NCBI GenBank assembly: GCA_963575655.1
Contig: CAUYTY010000187.1
Location: 1 to 37,271 of the forward strand
Direction of reading: 5' to 3'
Length of the DNA: 37,271 nt
From: Gammaproteobacteria bacterium
GTDB taxonomy: Bacteria > Pseudomonadota > Gammaproteobacteria > CAIRSR01
Below, in pieces: positions 26,196 through 35,233 of this stretch (positions are counted from its first letter, which is position 1; each line of letters opens with the position of its first letter). The notes below the pieces were generated by a model. It was given only the letters and a program-made list of their open reading frames with translations, had not been told where the DNA came from and ran no database searches. Both the position numbers and the translations under genes were made by a program.

Positions 26196-27346
26196 GCGAT
26201 GAGACATCCTTCCAGCCCCAACCGACGCCTCGAGCGCGGGTGAAACGTGTCCTGGTGATGGCGGGTGGTACCGGTGGTCATGTCTTCCCGGCCTTGGCTG
26301 TGGCTGGGGAGCTGCGCTTGTTAGGGATTGACGTGGTATGGATGGGCACCCGCGCTGGTTTGGAGTCACGCTTAGTGCCGGAGGCTGGTTATCCCGTGGA
26401 GTGGGTGACGGTGGCAGGGTTGCGTGGCAAGGGTCCGATAAGTTGGGTGGCCGCCCCGTGGCGTCTGATCCGTGCCCTTTGGGAGGCCCTGGCGGCGGTG
26501 CGTCGGGTAGCCCCTGATGTGGTTCTGGGGATGGGGGGATTTGCCACAGGTCCTGGTGGTCTAGCCGCGTGGTTGCGGCGGCGGCCGTTGGTGATTCACG
26601 AACAAAACTCAGTGGCGGGACTCACCAACCGATTGCTGGCGCGTTTGGCGGTTCGAGTGTTGGAGGCATTTCCCGATACTTTTCCTGCGAGGTTCGGTGC
26701 CGTACTGACCGGTAACCCGGTACGCCCTGAGATCGCTGCACTGGCAATGAAGGTGCGTGGCGAAGAGATTTCTTCAGCGGGGGGGGGCGGAGTGCAGGAA
26801 GAAAGACCCTGGCACTTGTTGGTGTTGGGGGGCAGCCAGGGGGCGGCGGCCCTTAATGCGACGTTACCCGCCGCACTGGCGCGTCTGCCGGTTCAGGTAC
26901 GGCCCGAGGTCTGGCATCAGAGTGGGGCACGCCTCCTGGAGCAGACTCAGACTGCCTACCGTGAGGCGGGAGTGACCGGGCGTATTGAGTCCTTTGTGAC
27001 CGATATGGCGGCGGCCTACCAGTGGGCTGACCTAGTGGTGTGTCGGGCAGGGGCACTGACTGTGGCAGAGGTCGCCGCGGCGGGGAGGGCCTCAGTATTG
27101 GTGCCCTATCCCCACGCGGTGGACGACCACCAGACCCACAACGCCCGCCTTTTGGTCGATGCTGGGGCGGCAATATTGTTACCCCAAGGAGAATTGGGGG
27201 CGGAACGATTGGCGGAGATTTTGCGTCGTTTCGGAGAAGAGCCGGCACGTTTGCGGGCGATGGGGCATTCTGCGCACACCGTGGCCCGCCCTGCGGCTAC
27301 CGCTGAGGTGGTGGCGCGGGTATTGGTCGCGGGACGTAAGGCGTAG
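26192..27346 (+). CDS. murG: UDP-GlcNAc:lipid I GlcNAc-transferase MurG
   Basis: A 384-residue GT28 glycosyltransferase converting lipid I to lipid II at the inner membrane. Seen: N-terminal glycine-rich loop MAGGTGGHVFPALAVA, GMGGFATGPGGLAAW, HEQNSVAGLTNRLLA, second G-loop VLGGSQGAAALN and CRAGALTVAEVAAAGRASV followed by PYPHAVDDHQTHNA. It is about 30 residues longer than E. coli MurG because of a 16-residue N-terminal extension and a Gly/Glu-rich insertion (EEISSAGGGGVQEE) before the second domain. It overlaps ftsW. Confidence 0.97.
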   Translation: MSDETSFQPQPTPRARVKRVLVMAGGTGGHVFPALAVAGELRLLGIDVVWMGTRAGLESRLVPEAGYPVEWVTVAGLRGKGPISWVAAPWRLIRALWEALAAVRRVAPDVVLGMGGFATGPGGLAAWLRRRPLVIHEQNSVAGLTNRLLARLAVRVLEAFPDTFPARFGAVLTGNPVRPEIAALAMKVRGEEISSAGGGGVQEERPWHLLVLGGSQGAAALNATLPAALARLPVQVRPEVWHQSGARLLEQTQTAYREAGVTGRIESFVTDMAAAYQWADLVVCRAGALTVAEVAAAGRASVLVPYPHAVDDHQTHNARLLVDAGAAILLPQGELGAERLAEILRRFGEEPARLRAMGHSAHTVARPAATAEVVARVLVAGRKA

Positions 27347-27566
27347 TCGTTCGTTGCTGGCATTCAATACCATATCTATGATCAAAAAAGGATTTTGTTC
27401 CACGTTGCGCCGAACAGGGTGCAGGAAATGGTGGGGATAAAATTTGAGCCAAACAACGATGAAAGCGCCATTGCCACGAACCATCAGGGTTGCGTCATAA
27501 AAAAGCCAGAATCGGCTGCGATAAATCCGAAATTCCTACGTTTCTAGTCTACCAGCGGGGTATACG

Positions 27567-29009
27567 ATGGCTGGAAGAGAGGTTGAATTGCCGTTATCGG
27601 CCCCCCCCGCCATGGGGCGGATTCGTGCGATCCACTTTGTGGGGATCGGCGGGGTCGGTATGGGTGGCATTGCCGAGGTGTTGCTGAACCTTGGCTATCA
27701 GGTCAGCGGATCGGACCTCAAAGAAAATGCGATGACGCGCCACCTGACGGCATTGGGTGCGCGAATTGGGGTTGGTCACTCTGCGGTCCAGGTGGCGAAC
27801 GCTGATGTTGTGGTGATTTCGAGCGCCGTCTGTCCCGATAATCCCGAGGTGTTGGAGGCGCGGGCGCGGCGTATTCCGTTGGTGCCGCGTGCGGAGATGT
27901 TGGCGGAGTTGATGCGTTTCCGCCACGGCATCGCGATCGCGGGTACCCATGGCAAGACCACCACGACCAGTTTGATTGCCTCGATTCTGGCGCGAGGCGG
28001 GCTCGACCCGACCTTTGTTATTGGGGGGCGGCTTAATAGTGTGGGTACCAATGCGCGTCTGGGGGCGGGTCATTATCTAGTGGCCGAGGCAGATGAGAGT
28101 GATGCCTCATTCCTGTACCTTACGCCGATGATGGCCGTGGTGACCAATATCGATGCCGACCACATGGAAACCTATGGCGGTGACTTTAGTCGGTTGCGCC
28201 ACACCTTCGTAGAATTTCTTCATCATCTGCCTTTTTACGGTCTGGCGGTGTTGTGTGTGGATGATCCTGGGGTACGCGACATCTTGCCAGAGGTTACGCG
28301 TCGAGTACTGACCTATGGCCTGGACGACAGCGCTGATCTGTGGGCGAGGAATGTGCATCAGGAGGGGGCTCGGACGCGCTTTCAAGTGCTGCGTCGGGAA
28401 GGGGTGTGTCTGGAAGAGGTAACCCTCAATCTTCCGGGGCGTCACAATGTCTTGAATGCGCTCGCGGCAATTGCAGTGGCCCACGAGGTAGGGGTAACGG
28501 ATGAGGCGATTGGTGCGGCACTCGCGTCTTTTGATGGGATCGGGCGTCGTTTTCAACTCTACGGGGAATTAACCACACCGTCGGGTAAGGTATTGCTCAT
28601 CGACGATTACGGTCACCACCCTCGGGAGATGGCCGCGACGATTGCCGCCATTCGCGGGGGTTGGTTGATGCGGCGCTTGGTTGTGGCCTTTCAGCCCCAC
28701 CGTTATACCCGTACCCGTGACCTATTCGAGGATTTTTCCGCAGTGTTGGCTGAGGTTGATGCCCTGGTGCTTACCGAGGTCTATTCGGCGGGTGAGACTC
28801 CTATCCCTGGGGCAGATGGGCGCACTCTGTCGCGGGCGGTGCGGTCGCGAGGCTATGTAGACCCGGTGTTCGTGGAGCGAGTGGCGGACTTGCCGGTTGC
28901 CCTGGAAGGAGTGTTGCGGGAGGGCGATGTCCTACTCACCCTCGGTGCGGGAGATATCGGTGCCGTGGCGGCGGGATTGGCGGCGCGTTGGGCAGCGGAG
29001 AACGGATAG
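27567..29009 (+). CDS. murC: UDP-N-acetylmuramate:L-alanine ligase MurC
   Basis: A 480-residue MurC with GCGGGG 6 bases before the ATG. It adds L-alanine to UDP-MurNAc. Seen: [45 protein letters not shown]-loop [63 protein letters not shown] and [16 protein letters not shown]. The 220-base gap after murG contains no recognised gene; it is AT-rich and might hold a promoter. The stop abuts the murB start. Confidence 0.98.
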   Translation: MAGREVELPLSAPPAMGRIRAIHFVGIGGVGMGGIAEVLLNLGYQVSGSDLKENAMTRHLTALGARIGVGHSAVQVANADVVVISSAVCPDNPEVLEARARRIPLVPRAEMLAELMRFRHGIAIAGTHGKTTTTSLIASILARGGLDPTFVIGGRLNSVGTNARLGAGHYLVAEADESDASFLYLTPMMAVVTNIDADHMETYGGDFSRLRHTFVEFLHHLPFYGLAVLCVDDPGVRDILPEVTRRVLTYGLDDSADLWARNVHQEGARTRFQVLRREGVCLEEVTLNLPGRHNVLNALAAIAVAHEVGVTDEAIGAALASFDGIGRRFQLYGELTTPSGKVLLIDDYGHHPREMAATIAAIRGGWLMRRLVVAFQPHRYTRTRDLFEDFSAVLAEVDALVLTEVYSAGETPIPGADGRTLSRAVRSRGYVDPVFVERVADLPVALEGVLREGDVLLTLGAGDIGAVAAGLAARWAAENG

Positions 29010-29915
29010 ATGTCTGTGGACCGGCCCTTGCGCGGAGAATTGCGTCGTAATGTACCGCTCTCTGGTTACACCACTTGGCGTGTAGGCGGACCAGCCGATC
29101 TGATCTATTTCCCAGCGGACGTGGAAGATCTGGCGCTCTTTCTGGCCCAATTGCCAGAAAATGAACCCCTACTGTGGTTGGGTCTAGGCAGTAACCTGCT
29201 GGTGCGAGATGGTGGTTTCCGGGGCACGGTGATTGCCTTGCATGGGACGTTGGCGGATATGGAGCGATTATCCGAGACGCAGGTGCAGGTGGGGGCTGGG
29301 ATAACTTGTGCGCGACTTGCGCGTTTTTTGGCCCATCAAAAACTGACCGGTGGGGAGTTTTGGGGGGGGATTCCGGGGACGCTGGGTGGGGCACTGGCAA
29401 TGAATGCGGGAGCCTTCGGTGGTCAGACCTGGGATTTGGTGGAGAAGGTGACCACCATTGACCGCATGGGACGGTTGCGTATCCGTACTCCTACTGATTT
29501 CCGAATTGCCTACCGTGAGGTACAGTCGGCGATAGTACGTAGCCCAGAATGGTTCGTCGCGGCGTTGCTGCATCTCCAATCGGCGCTAGATGAGAGTGGT
29601 ACTGAGCGGATTCGCGCACTGTTGGAGCGTCGTGCCCGTACCCAACCGATCGGAATGGCGAGTGCAGGTTCTACCTTTCGTAACCCAGAAGGGGATTATG
29701 CGGCCCGTCTCATCGAGGTCAGTGGCCTTAAGGGATTGTGTGAAGGCGGGGCGTGTGTCTCTCCGGTACATGCCAATTTTATTGTCAATACCGGAAACGC
29801 CACGGCGCAAGATATCGAAACACTCATCGAGCGCGTTCAGTCTCAGGTAGAGCGATTACACGGGATACGATTGTTACCAGAGATACATGTGGTGGGAGAA
29901 TCTCTCACGGGCTGA
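29010..29915 (+). CDS. murB: UDP-N-acetylenolpyruvoylglucosamine reductase MurB
   Basis: A 301-residue FAD enzyme reducing UDP-GlcNAc-enolpyruvate to UDP-MurNAc with NADPH. Seen: TTWRVGGPADLIYFP, LGLGSNLLVRDGGF, GIPGTLGGALAMNAGAFGG, AYREV, the catalytic-serine region AGSTFRNPEGDYAARLIE, GGACVSPVHANFIVN and a C-terminal LLPEIHVVG with the conserved glutamate. Its 301-residue length and position next to murC fit the shorter type II MurB, unlike the long E. coli enzyme. ATG directly follows the murC stop. Confidence 0.97.
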   Translation: MSVDRPLRGELRRNVPLSGYTTWRVGGPADLIYFPADVEDLALFLAQLPENEPLLWLGLGSNLLVRDGGFRGTVIALHGTLADMERLSETQVQVGAGITCARLARFLAHQKLTGGEFWGGIPGTLGGALAMNAGAFGGQTWDLVEKVTTIDRMGRLRIRTPTDFRIAYREVQSAIVRSPEWFVAALLHLQSALDESGTERIRALLERRARTQPIGMASAGSTFRNPEGDYAARLIEVSGLKGLCEGGACVSPVHANFIVNTGNATAQDIETLIERVQSQVERLHGIRLLPEIHVVGESLTG

Positions 29916-29951
29916 GTTGGGTCTTGTAGCGAATGGTGTATGGTAGGATTA

Positions 29952-29996
29952 GCTAAAAGAGCAAATCGAAATATTCTAAAGGGCCTTTCTTTTAGC
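29952..29996. terminator. Weak hairpin between murB and ddl
   Basis: GCTAAAAGA (29952-29960) faces TCTTTTAGC (29988-29996), with an inner AAAGGGCCTTT palindrome. There is no downstream T-run, so a termination role is uncertain. Confidence 0.3.
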
Positions 29997-30057
29997 CTTA
30001 TTGATGTTGTGATGATTCTATTTTTCTGATTTCTGTCTTGACTTGGTGAGCTAAATA

Positions 30058-31005
30058 ATGGGCACTTCCCAATCGACAATCTCCAATCCTGATTTAGGGC
30101 GCGTTGCGGTATTGATGGGCGGCCAATCTGGTGAGCGTGCGGTATCACTTAATAGTGGTGGGGCGGTTCTGGCGGCGTTACTGCGTCGCAAGGTGGATGC
30201 GATTGGCATCGATGCGGGGCGTGACGTACTGGATCAGCTTGCCCGAGGCAATTTTGACCGAGTCTTTATTGCCCTCCATGGCCGAGGAGGTGAGGATGGA
30301 ACCTTGCAAGGGGGATTAGAGATATTGGGGCTGCCTTACACCGGGAGCGGTGTATTGGGTTCAGCTTTGGGGATGGATAAGTGTCGGGCCAAGCAACTTT
30401 GGGCTGGGGTTGGTTTGCCCACCCCGGCGTTTCGAGTGCTAACGGTGGAGACCGATCTGGATGGCGTGGTCGAGGAGTTGGGGTTACCGCTTGCGGTTAA
30501 ACCATCACGGGAGGGCTCGAGTTTGGGGGTGGCGCGGGTGGACGACGCGACCGCTTTGGCCGCTGCCTACGCGCAGGCCGCAGCCCTGGACCCAGAGGTC
30601 ATTGCCGAGCGTTGGATTGTGGGTCGCGAATACACCGTGGGACTCCTCGGGGGAATGGCCTTGCCGGTCATTGAGCTAGAGGTGGCGCGGGGCTTTTACG
30701 ACTACCATGCCAAGTATGAGGCAAATGACACTATCTATCGTCTGCCGTGTGGACTGTCTGAGGCGGAAGAGGCGATTTTGCAGCGTTTAGCCGTGCGTGC
30801 CTTTGCTGCACTTGGTTGTAGTGGTTGGGGTCGAGTGGACATTATGCGCGACGCAACGGGTACCCCCTGGTTGCTGGAGGTCAATACCGCGCCGGGAATG
30901 ACCGACCACAGCCTGGTACCGATGGCGGCTCGTGCCGCAGGGATCGAGTTTGACGAATTAGTGGTCCGCATTCTGGAGATGGCCGGTCATGGCCAAGCCG
31001 GTTGA
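30058..31005 (+). CDS. ddl: D-alanine:D-alanine ligase
   Basis: A 315-residue ATP-grasp ligase making D-Ala-D-Ala for MurF. Seen: VAVLMGGQSGERAVSL with the conserved glutamate, ALHGRGGEDGTLQGGLEILG, YTGSGVLGSALGMDK, KPSREGSSLGV, the omega-loop YDYHAKYEANDT whose tyrosine marks D-Ala-D-Ala rather than D-Ala-D-lactate specificity, and LLEVNTAPGMTDHSLVP with the metal-binding Glu and Asn. It is of DdlB type by location between murB and ftsQ. Confidence 0.97.
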   Translation: MGTSQSTISNPDLGRVAVLMGGQSGERAVSLNSGGAVLAALLRRKVDAIGIDAGRDVLDQLARGNFDRVFIALHGRGGEDGTLQGGLEILGLPYTGSGVLGSALGMDKCRAKQLWAGVGLPTPAFRVLTVETDLDGVVEELGLPLAVKPSREGSSLGVARVDDATALAAAYAQAAALDPEVIAERWIVGREYTVGLLGGMALPVIELEVARGFYDYHAKYEANDTIYRLPCGLSEAEEAILQRLAVRAFAALGCSGWGRVDIMRDATGTPWLLEVNTAPGMTDHSLVPMAARAAGIEFDELVVRILEMAGHGQAG

Positions 31006-31035
31006 GCATAACCGGATGGTTGGGGGAAGACGCGG

Positions 31036-31836
31036 ATGATACCCAGGATCGCCGGTGCTTATAGCCCTGCGCCCTCGGCGCGGAAGAGTTGGAAGCTGTT
31101 CCGGCGTCGGCAGAATCGTCGCCGAGGGCTCAAGATCGTCCTGCTGTGGTGGATTCCGTTGGAGCTGGCGTTGGTAGCGCTTGTCACCTGGGGGCTGGAT
31201 ACCGGAATACGGATGCTTGCCGATCCGATGACGCTGCCGGTTAATGAGGTGCGCGTGGTGGGGGCACTCAAGCACCTCGACTCGGCACTCTTGGAGCAGG
31301 CGGTGATTCCGGCGGCCACTGGAGGATTTCTACGGGTGGACATCCTTGAGGTGCGTAAAGCTGCCATGGCCCTGCCCTGGGTAGACGATGCCCATGTGCG
31401 TCGCCTATGGCCGGATACCCTGCGCGTCACTGTGGTAGAGCAGGTGCCGGTGGCACGTTGGGGGGCAGGGGGATTGGTGAATGGGCGTGGCGAGGTTTTT
31501 ACCCCCGACCCGGCGACCTACCCCGAGGGGTTGCCCAATCTGAATGGGGCGCAGGGTAGTTCTGCAGATATGCTGGGTCATCTGCGTCGTTTGGACCAGG
31601 TTTTTGCGTCCCTTAAGCTCTCAGTGACCGCACTTCAGATAGACGAGCGGCGGGCCTGGACTATTACCTTGAGCAATGGAATCCAATTACTGCTGGGGAA
31701 AAACGATCTAGACAATCGATTGGCGCGTTTCTTACGCGTGTATCCTTCCGCTTTAGCGTCTCAGGCCGAGCGTATCGGGCGCGTCGACCTCCGCTACTCG
31801 AACGGTTTTGCTGTGGGATGGAAGCACGCCGCCTGA
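31036..31836 (+). CDS. ftsQ: Cell division protein FtsQ
   Basis: A 266-residue bitopic divisome protein: basic cytoplasmic tail (KLFRRRQNRRRGLK), one membrane helix (about 36-54), then a POTRA domain (about 66-136, VNEVRVVGALKHLD ... LWPDTLRVTVVEQVPVARW) and the FtsQ beta domain (LNGAQGS ... RIGRVDLRYSNGFAVGW). It forms FtsQLB with FtsL. It starts 30 bases after ddl. Unusually, it is separated from ftsA by 528 bases carrying an orphan omega-RNA. Confidence 0.95.
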   Translation: MIPRIAGAYSPAPSARKSWKLFRRRQNRRRGLKIVLLWWIPLELALVALVTWGLDTGIRMLADPMTLPVNEVRVVGALKHLDSALLEQAVIPAATGGFLRVDILEVRKAAMALPWVDDAHVRRLWPDTLRVTVVEQVPVARWGAGGLVNGRGEVFTPDPATYPEGLPNLNGAQGSSADMLGHLRRLDQVFASLKLSVTALQIDERRAWTITLSNGIQLLLGKNDLDNRLARFLRVYPSALASQAERIGRVDLRYSNGFAVGWKHAA

Positions 31837-31866
31837 GTTGAGTCGCCGCCTAACTTTTCAACCTAG

Positions 31867-32105
31867 CGGAATCCATTCTGCTGGCTGGAAAGTTTGAGAT
31901 TCAACCAGCCCGCCGAAGGGCAGCCGACAAGAAGAGAAGCGAAAGCGAGTCACCCTGGGATGCTTCTCCAGTCCCAGGCTCTGACGACGAAAGGAATGAC
32001 GGTCGAGACGGTACAAGACCCAATCCTTAGTCTGAACAAACTTCCTGCTCTGGGCGAGGAGACCTTGACTGGCGTAAGCCAAGTTACTCTTACGGGTTGA
32101 CAGCC
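31867..32105 (+). ncRNA. Stand-alone omega-RNA (HEARO-type) between ftsQ and ftsA
   Basis: GGCTGG (31883-31888) pairs with CCAGCC (31905-31910), with an inner TTGA-GAT-TCAA stem-loop. Downstream, 31949-31984 (CACCCTGGGA ... GTCCCAGGCTCTGA) matches the block at 8464-8499 of the iscB locus in 26 of 36 bases. The CCTGG/CCAGG stem here replaces CTTGG/CCAAG there, a compensated pair. The block also resembles the CACCCTGGGAT...CCAGTCCC core I recall from the characterised OgeuIscB omega-RNA. By analogy the guide would be the 16 bases 31867-31882. No iscB/isrB frame follows. The 3' end is approximate. Confidence 0.72.
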
Positions 32106-32143
32106 GGGAAAGATCGGCATTTTTACAGAAATGTCAAAGGCCG

Positions 32144-32254
32144 GTGGGCAGGCTGAACCTCAACGACAGCGGCTTCAGAATTGTCCTCGCGTCCTCAGCT
32201 CCATTACATTGTGCAACCGGACTGGGGGACGTCTCACTCCCGGTGCTCCTTTGA
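32144..32254 (+). pseudogene. Possible 3' relic of a formylglycine-generating-enzyme-like fold gene
   Basis: The frame encodes GRLNLNDSGFRIVLASSAP and about 17 further residues before a TGA. The NDSGFRIVLA pattern is typical of the end of FGE/SUMF1-like domains, including variable proteins of diversity-generating retroelements. No upstream domain remains. A GC-rich inverted repeat ACCGG/CCGGT (32216-32220, 32240-32244) lies inside its end. Identification rests on a short motif only. Confidence 0.35.
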
Positions 32255-32285
32255 GGAAGAAACCACGCGGTAAACGGTTGATCCA

Positions 32286-32314
32286 TTGATTTTCTATATC
32301 CATTTGGGTATAAA
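32286..32314 (+). promoter_or_regulatory. Candidate ftsA promoter
   Basis: TTGATT (32286-32291), 17-base spacer, TATAAA (32309-32314), 51 bases before the ftsA start. It lies just right of the inserted omega-RNA region, and could supply ftsA-ftsZ transcription independent of the upstream operon. Confidence 0.55.
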
Positions 32315-32364
32315 AAACACCTGTTGGTTATATTAGACACGTCACCCCACACGAAACACAGGCT

Positions 32365-33600
32365 ATGTCCAGGAAATCTGAAAAGAAGCTCATCGTTGCT
32401 CTCGACGTTGGTACCTCCAAGGTTGCCGCGATTGTCGGAGAGGTGGATGGGGATGGCGCGGTAGAGGTCCTTGGAGTTGGTACACATCCCTCCAGGGGGT
32501 TACGCAAAGGCGTGGTAGTTAACATCGAGTCTACCGTACAGAGTATTCAACGCGCCGTAGAGGATGCTGAAGCGAAATCTGGTTGTCAGATCCATTCGGT
32601 GTATACGGGGATCACCGGTAGCCATATCCGTAGCTTCAACTCTCATGGTGTGGTGCCCATCCGGGAAAAAGAGGTTACTGCCCTAGATCTGGATCGAGTC
32701 ATCGACGCCGCGCGTGCGGTAGCAATCCCGGCTGACCAGAAAGTTCTTCAAATTCTTCCCCAGGGTTTCATTATCGATAAACAAGAAGGCATCCGTGACC
32801 CAGTGGGCATGTCCGGGGTGCGTCTTGAGGCGCGGGTTCATATTATTACTGGGGCCGCGAGCGCCGCTGAGAATATCGTTAAGTGTGTGCAGCGTTGCAA
32901 CCTAGAGGTTGATGATATCATTCTCGATCAAGTGGCATCGAGCTATGCAGTACTTTCCGAGGATGAAAAAGACCTGGGGGTATGCCTGGTGGATATCGGC
33001 GGGGGTACTACTGATATCGCGGTGTTCACCGATGGTTTTATTCACCATACCGCAGTGATTCCCATTGCGGGTGACCAAGTAACCAATGATATTGCGGTCC
33101 ATCAGCGTACACCGACTCAAAATGCTGAAGAGATTAAGGTGCGTTACGCCTGTGCGCTGGCAAGCCTGGCAGACCCAGAGGATTCCATTGAAGTTCCCAG
33201 CGTTGGTGATCGCCCACCTCGGCGTTTACTCCGTCAGTCATTGGCGGAGGTGGTTCAGTGGCGTATGGATGAATTGCTCCGACTGGTTCAATCAGAATTG
33301 CAACACAGTGGCTTCGAGGATCTTATCCCTGCGGGGTTAGTATTCACCGGAGGTTCCTCACGGATGCAAGGGATCCTGGAATTAGCGGAACAGATCTTTA
33401 AAATGCCGGTGCGTTTGGGGGTACCCCAACAGGTAACCGGCAGTGAAGAGGTAATAGGTAATCCTGCTTACGCAACAGGAATAGGCCTATTAATGTTTGG
33501 GGCAGCAGCACGCAATGCCGTTATCCCTGAGCCGATTGGAGATGTTGGTGTGCGAGGTGTATTGCAGCGTATGAAAGGATGGTTCCAGGGAAATTTTTAA
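32365..33600 (+). CDS. ftsA: Cell division protein FtsA
   Basis: A 411-residue actin-like protein tethering FtsZ to the membrane. Seen: phosphate-1 LIVALDVGTSKVAAIVGEV, the family-specific 1C domain, LVDIGGGTTDIAVF phosphate-2, GLVFTGGSSRMQGILELAE adenosine motif, and a C-terminal amphipathic helix (MKGWFQGNF) for membrane binding. A short CAGG precedes the ATG. A 267-base gap to ftsZ contains no further gene. Confidence 0.97.
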   Translation: MSRKSEKKLIVALDVGTSKVAAIVGEVDGDGAVEVLGVGTHPSRGLRKGVVVNIESTVQSIQRAVEDAEAKSGCQIHSVYTGITGSHIRSFNSHGVVPIREKEVTALDLDRVIDAARAVAIPADQKVLQILPQGFIIDKQEGIRDPVGMSGVRLEARVHIITGAASAAENIVKCVQRCNLEVDDIILDQVASSYAVLSEDEKDLGVCLVDIGGGTTDIAVFTDGFIHHTAVIPIAGDQVTNDIAVHQRTPTQNAEEIKVRYACALASLADPEDSIEVPSVGDRPPRRLLRQSLAEVVQWRMDELLRLVQSELQHSGFEDLIPAGLVFTGGSSRMQGILELAEQIFKMPVRLGVPQQVTGSEEVIGNPAYATGIGLLMFGAAARNAVIPEPIGDVGVRGVLQRMKGWFQGNF

Positions 33601-33735
33601 CGTTCATAGTGGGAATCGGGTGGAATGATCGTGATGTTTGCCTTGGGTATGCCCAGATTTCGCCAGTTTGGTCTTTATGTAAATCTTAGAGTCTGGGCGC
33701 ACAGCGCGCATCGTGCAATCTGAAGATGCAGGTCT

Positions 33736-33763
33736 TTGAAAATAACTCATTTCCCGATATGAC
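33736..33763 (+). promoter_or_regulatory. Candidate ftsZ promoter
   Basis: TTGAAA (33736-33741), 16-base spacer, TATGAC (33758-33763), 105 bases before ftsZ. This is a moderate sigma-70 match in the 267-base ftsA-ftsZ gap; dedicated ftsZ promoters in or near ftsA are common in gammaproteobacteria. Confidence 0.35.
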
Positions 33764-33867
33764 CGATTTTTAAATAGCGTAGGTTACTATGGTGCTCAAC
33801 GGGGTCTGTTTGGAGTCCATATCGATTACCAAAAACCAGAATCCATCACTGACGAGGTTTGTAAATT

Positions 33868-35013
33868 ATGAAATTTGAACTCACCGATACTTTCAATCAA
33901 GACGCGGTCATCAAGGTAATGGGTGTGGGTGGTGGCGGCGGGAATGCTGTGCATCACATGTTAACGTCCAACATTGATGGCGTGGATTTCATTTGCGTCA
34001 ATACCGACGCCCAGGCGCTCAAGGGTTTGAATAAGTCTGAGCGACTGACTCAGCTTCAGATCGGCGCCAACCTCACTAAGGGTTTGGGGGCTGGGGCTAA
34101 TCCCGAGGTTGGGCGTCAGGCGGCTGGTGAAGATCGCGAGCGCATTATGGAGGCCATCGAGGGCGCCGACATGCTCTTCATCACTGCGGGTATGGGTGGT
34201 GGTACCGGTACCGGTGCGGCTCCAGTAATGGCCCAATTGGCGCGCGACATGGGAATTCTCACCGTTGCGGTGGTGACCAAACCCTTCCCCTTCGAGGGGC
34301 GTAAACGTATGGAAGTGGCCCATGAGGGGATTCGCCAACTTACCCAGTACGTAGATTCCCTGATCACCATCCCCAATGAGAAGCTGCTCAGCGTACTCGG
34401 TAAAGGCGTGAGTCTGTTGGAGGCCTTCAAAGCCGCCAACAACGTTCTGCTTGGGGCGGTACAGGGCATCGCCGATCTCATTACGTGTCCGGGCCTCATC
34501 AACGTTGACTTTGCTGACGTGCGCACGGTCATGGCCGAGATGGGTATGGCCATGATGGGGACCGGTCGGGGTACAGGTGAGGATCGTGCCCGTTTAGCAG
34601 CAGAGGCCGCAGTGGCAAGCCCACTGTTGGACGATATCAACCTGCGTGGCGCCCGGGGGATACTGGTGAACATTACCGCCGGTATGGACCTCTCCATCGG
34701 TGAGTTCGAGGAAGTGGGTAACATCATCAAGGAATATGCCTCCGATACCGCCACCGTGGTCGTAGGCACCGTGATCGAGGCTGACTTGAATGATGAGATG
34801 CGGGTCACAGTGGTGGCTACCGGTCTCGGTCAAGAGTCCGCCAAGCCCCACATTGTTGTTGATAACCCTGCCCGCGAGCGTTATCACCACGAGCGTCCTG
34901 CCGGAGGGCGGCGTGCGGTGAACGACCGCCTCAGCGTGGTGCATAACGAGGCCAGCACCAATAGCATGGATTATCTGGATATCCCGGCATTCTTGCGGCG
35001 CCAGTCGGATTGA
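33868..35013 (+). CDS. ftsZ: Cell division GTPase FtsZ
   Basis: A 381-residue tubulin homologue. Seen: GVGGGGGNAVHHM, the tubulin signature GGGTGTGAAPV (about 109-119), the T7 synergy loop NVDFADVRTVM, and the conserved C-terminal peptide MDYLDIPAFLRRQSD that binds FtsA and ZipA. The linker before it is Arg/His rich. GAGG lies 11 bases before the ATG. Confidence 0.99.
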   Translation: MKFELTDTFNQDAVIKVMGVGGGGGNAVHHMLTSNIDGVDFICVNTDAQALKGLNKSERLTQLQIGANLTKGLGAGANPEVGRQAAGEDRERIMEAIEGADMLFITAGMGGGTGTGAAPVMAQLARDMGILTVAVVTKPFPFEGRKRMEVAHEGIRQLTQYVDSLITIPNEKLLSVLGKGVSLLEAFKAANNVLLGAVQGIADLITCPGLINVDFADVRTVMAEMGMAMMGTGRGTGEDRARLAAEAAVASPLLDDINLRGARGILVNITAGMDLSIGEFEEVGNIIKEYASDTATVVVGTVIEADLNDEMRVTVVATGLGQESAKPHIVVDNPARERYHHERPAGGRRAVNDRLSVVHNEASTNSMDYLDIPAFLRRQSD

Positions 35014-35161
35014 TGATGTAGCAGATTCCAGCCTGTAATGGGACATCGTTCGTCATTTCGGCCACCTCCACGCCTCCTCTCCATGGTCGGAAAGGAACCT
35101 CCGCCCCTTTCTTCTCGTCATGGTGAAAGAGGTGGAGGGATGGAGTTCAGTAGCAAAAGAC

Positions 35162-35192
35162 TTGCTGAGATAGGCCAAGAATGTGCTAGGAT
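35162..35192 (+). promoter_or_regulatory. Candidate lpxC promoter with extended -10
   Basis: TGCTAGGAT (35184-35192) is an extended -10 (TGn then TAGGAT). A poorly spaced TTGCTG lies 19 bases upstream at 35162-35167. It is 42 bases before lpxC in a 220-base gap after ftsZ. Confidence 0.4.
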
Positions 35193-35233
35193 TCCCACCG
35201 AGGCCTTAACTCATTACTAATGGTGGGGACATA

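Noticed and set aside
27347-27566. Gap between murG and murC examined for an inserted gene or RNA
   Set aside because: No open frame with support, no terminal repeats and no omega-RNA core were found.
31894-32100. 68-codon plus-strand frame in the ftsQ-ftsA gap
   Set aside because: It coincides with the omega-RNA stems and has no protein similarity or ribosome binding site; structure conservation explains the sequence better.
34116-34808. Long minus-strand open frame (230 codons) inside ftsZ
   Set aside because: It lies antisense to a perfectly conserved ftsZ frame, is low-complexity in Ser/Pro/Arg, and matches nothing known; it is a codon-bias shadow.
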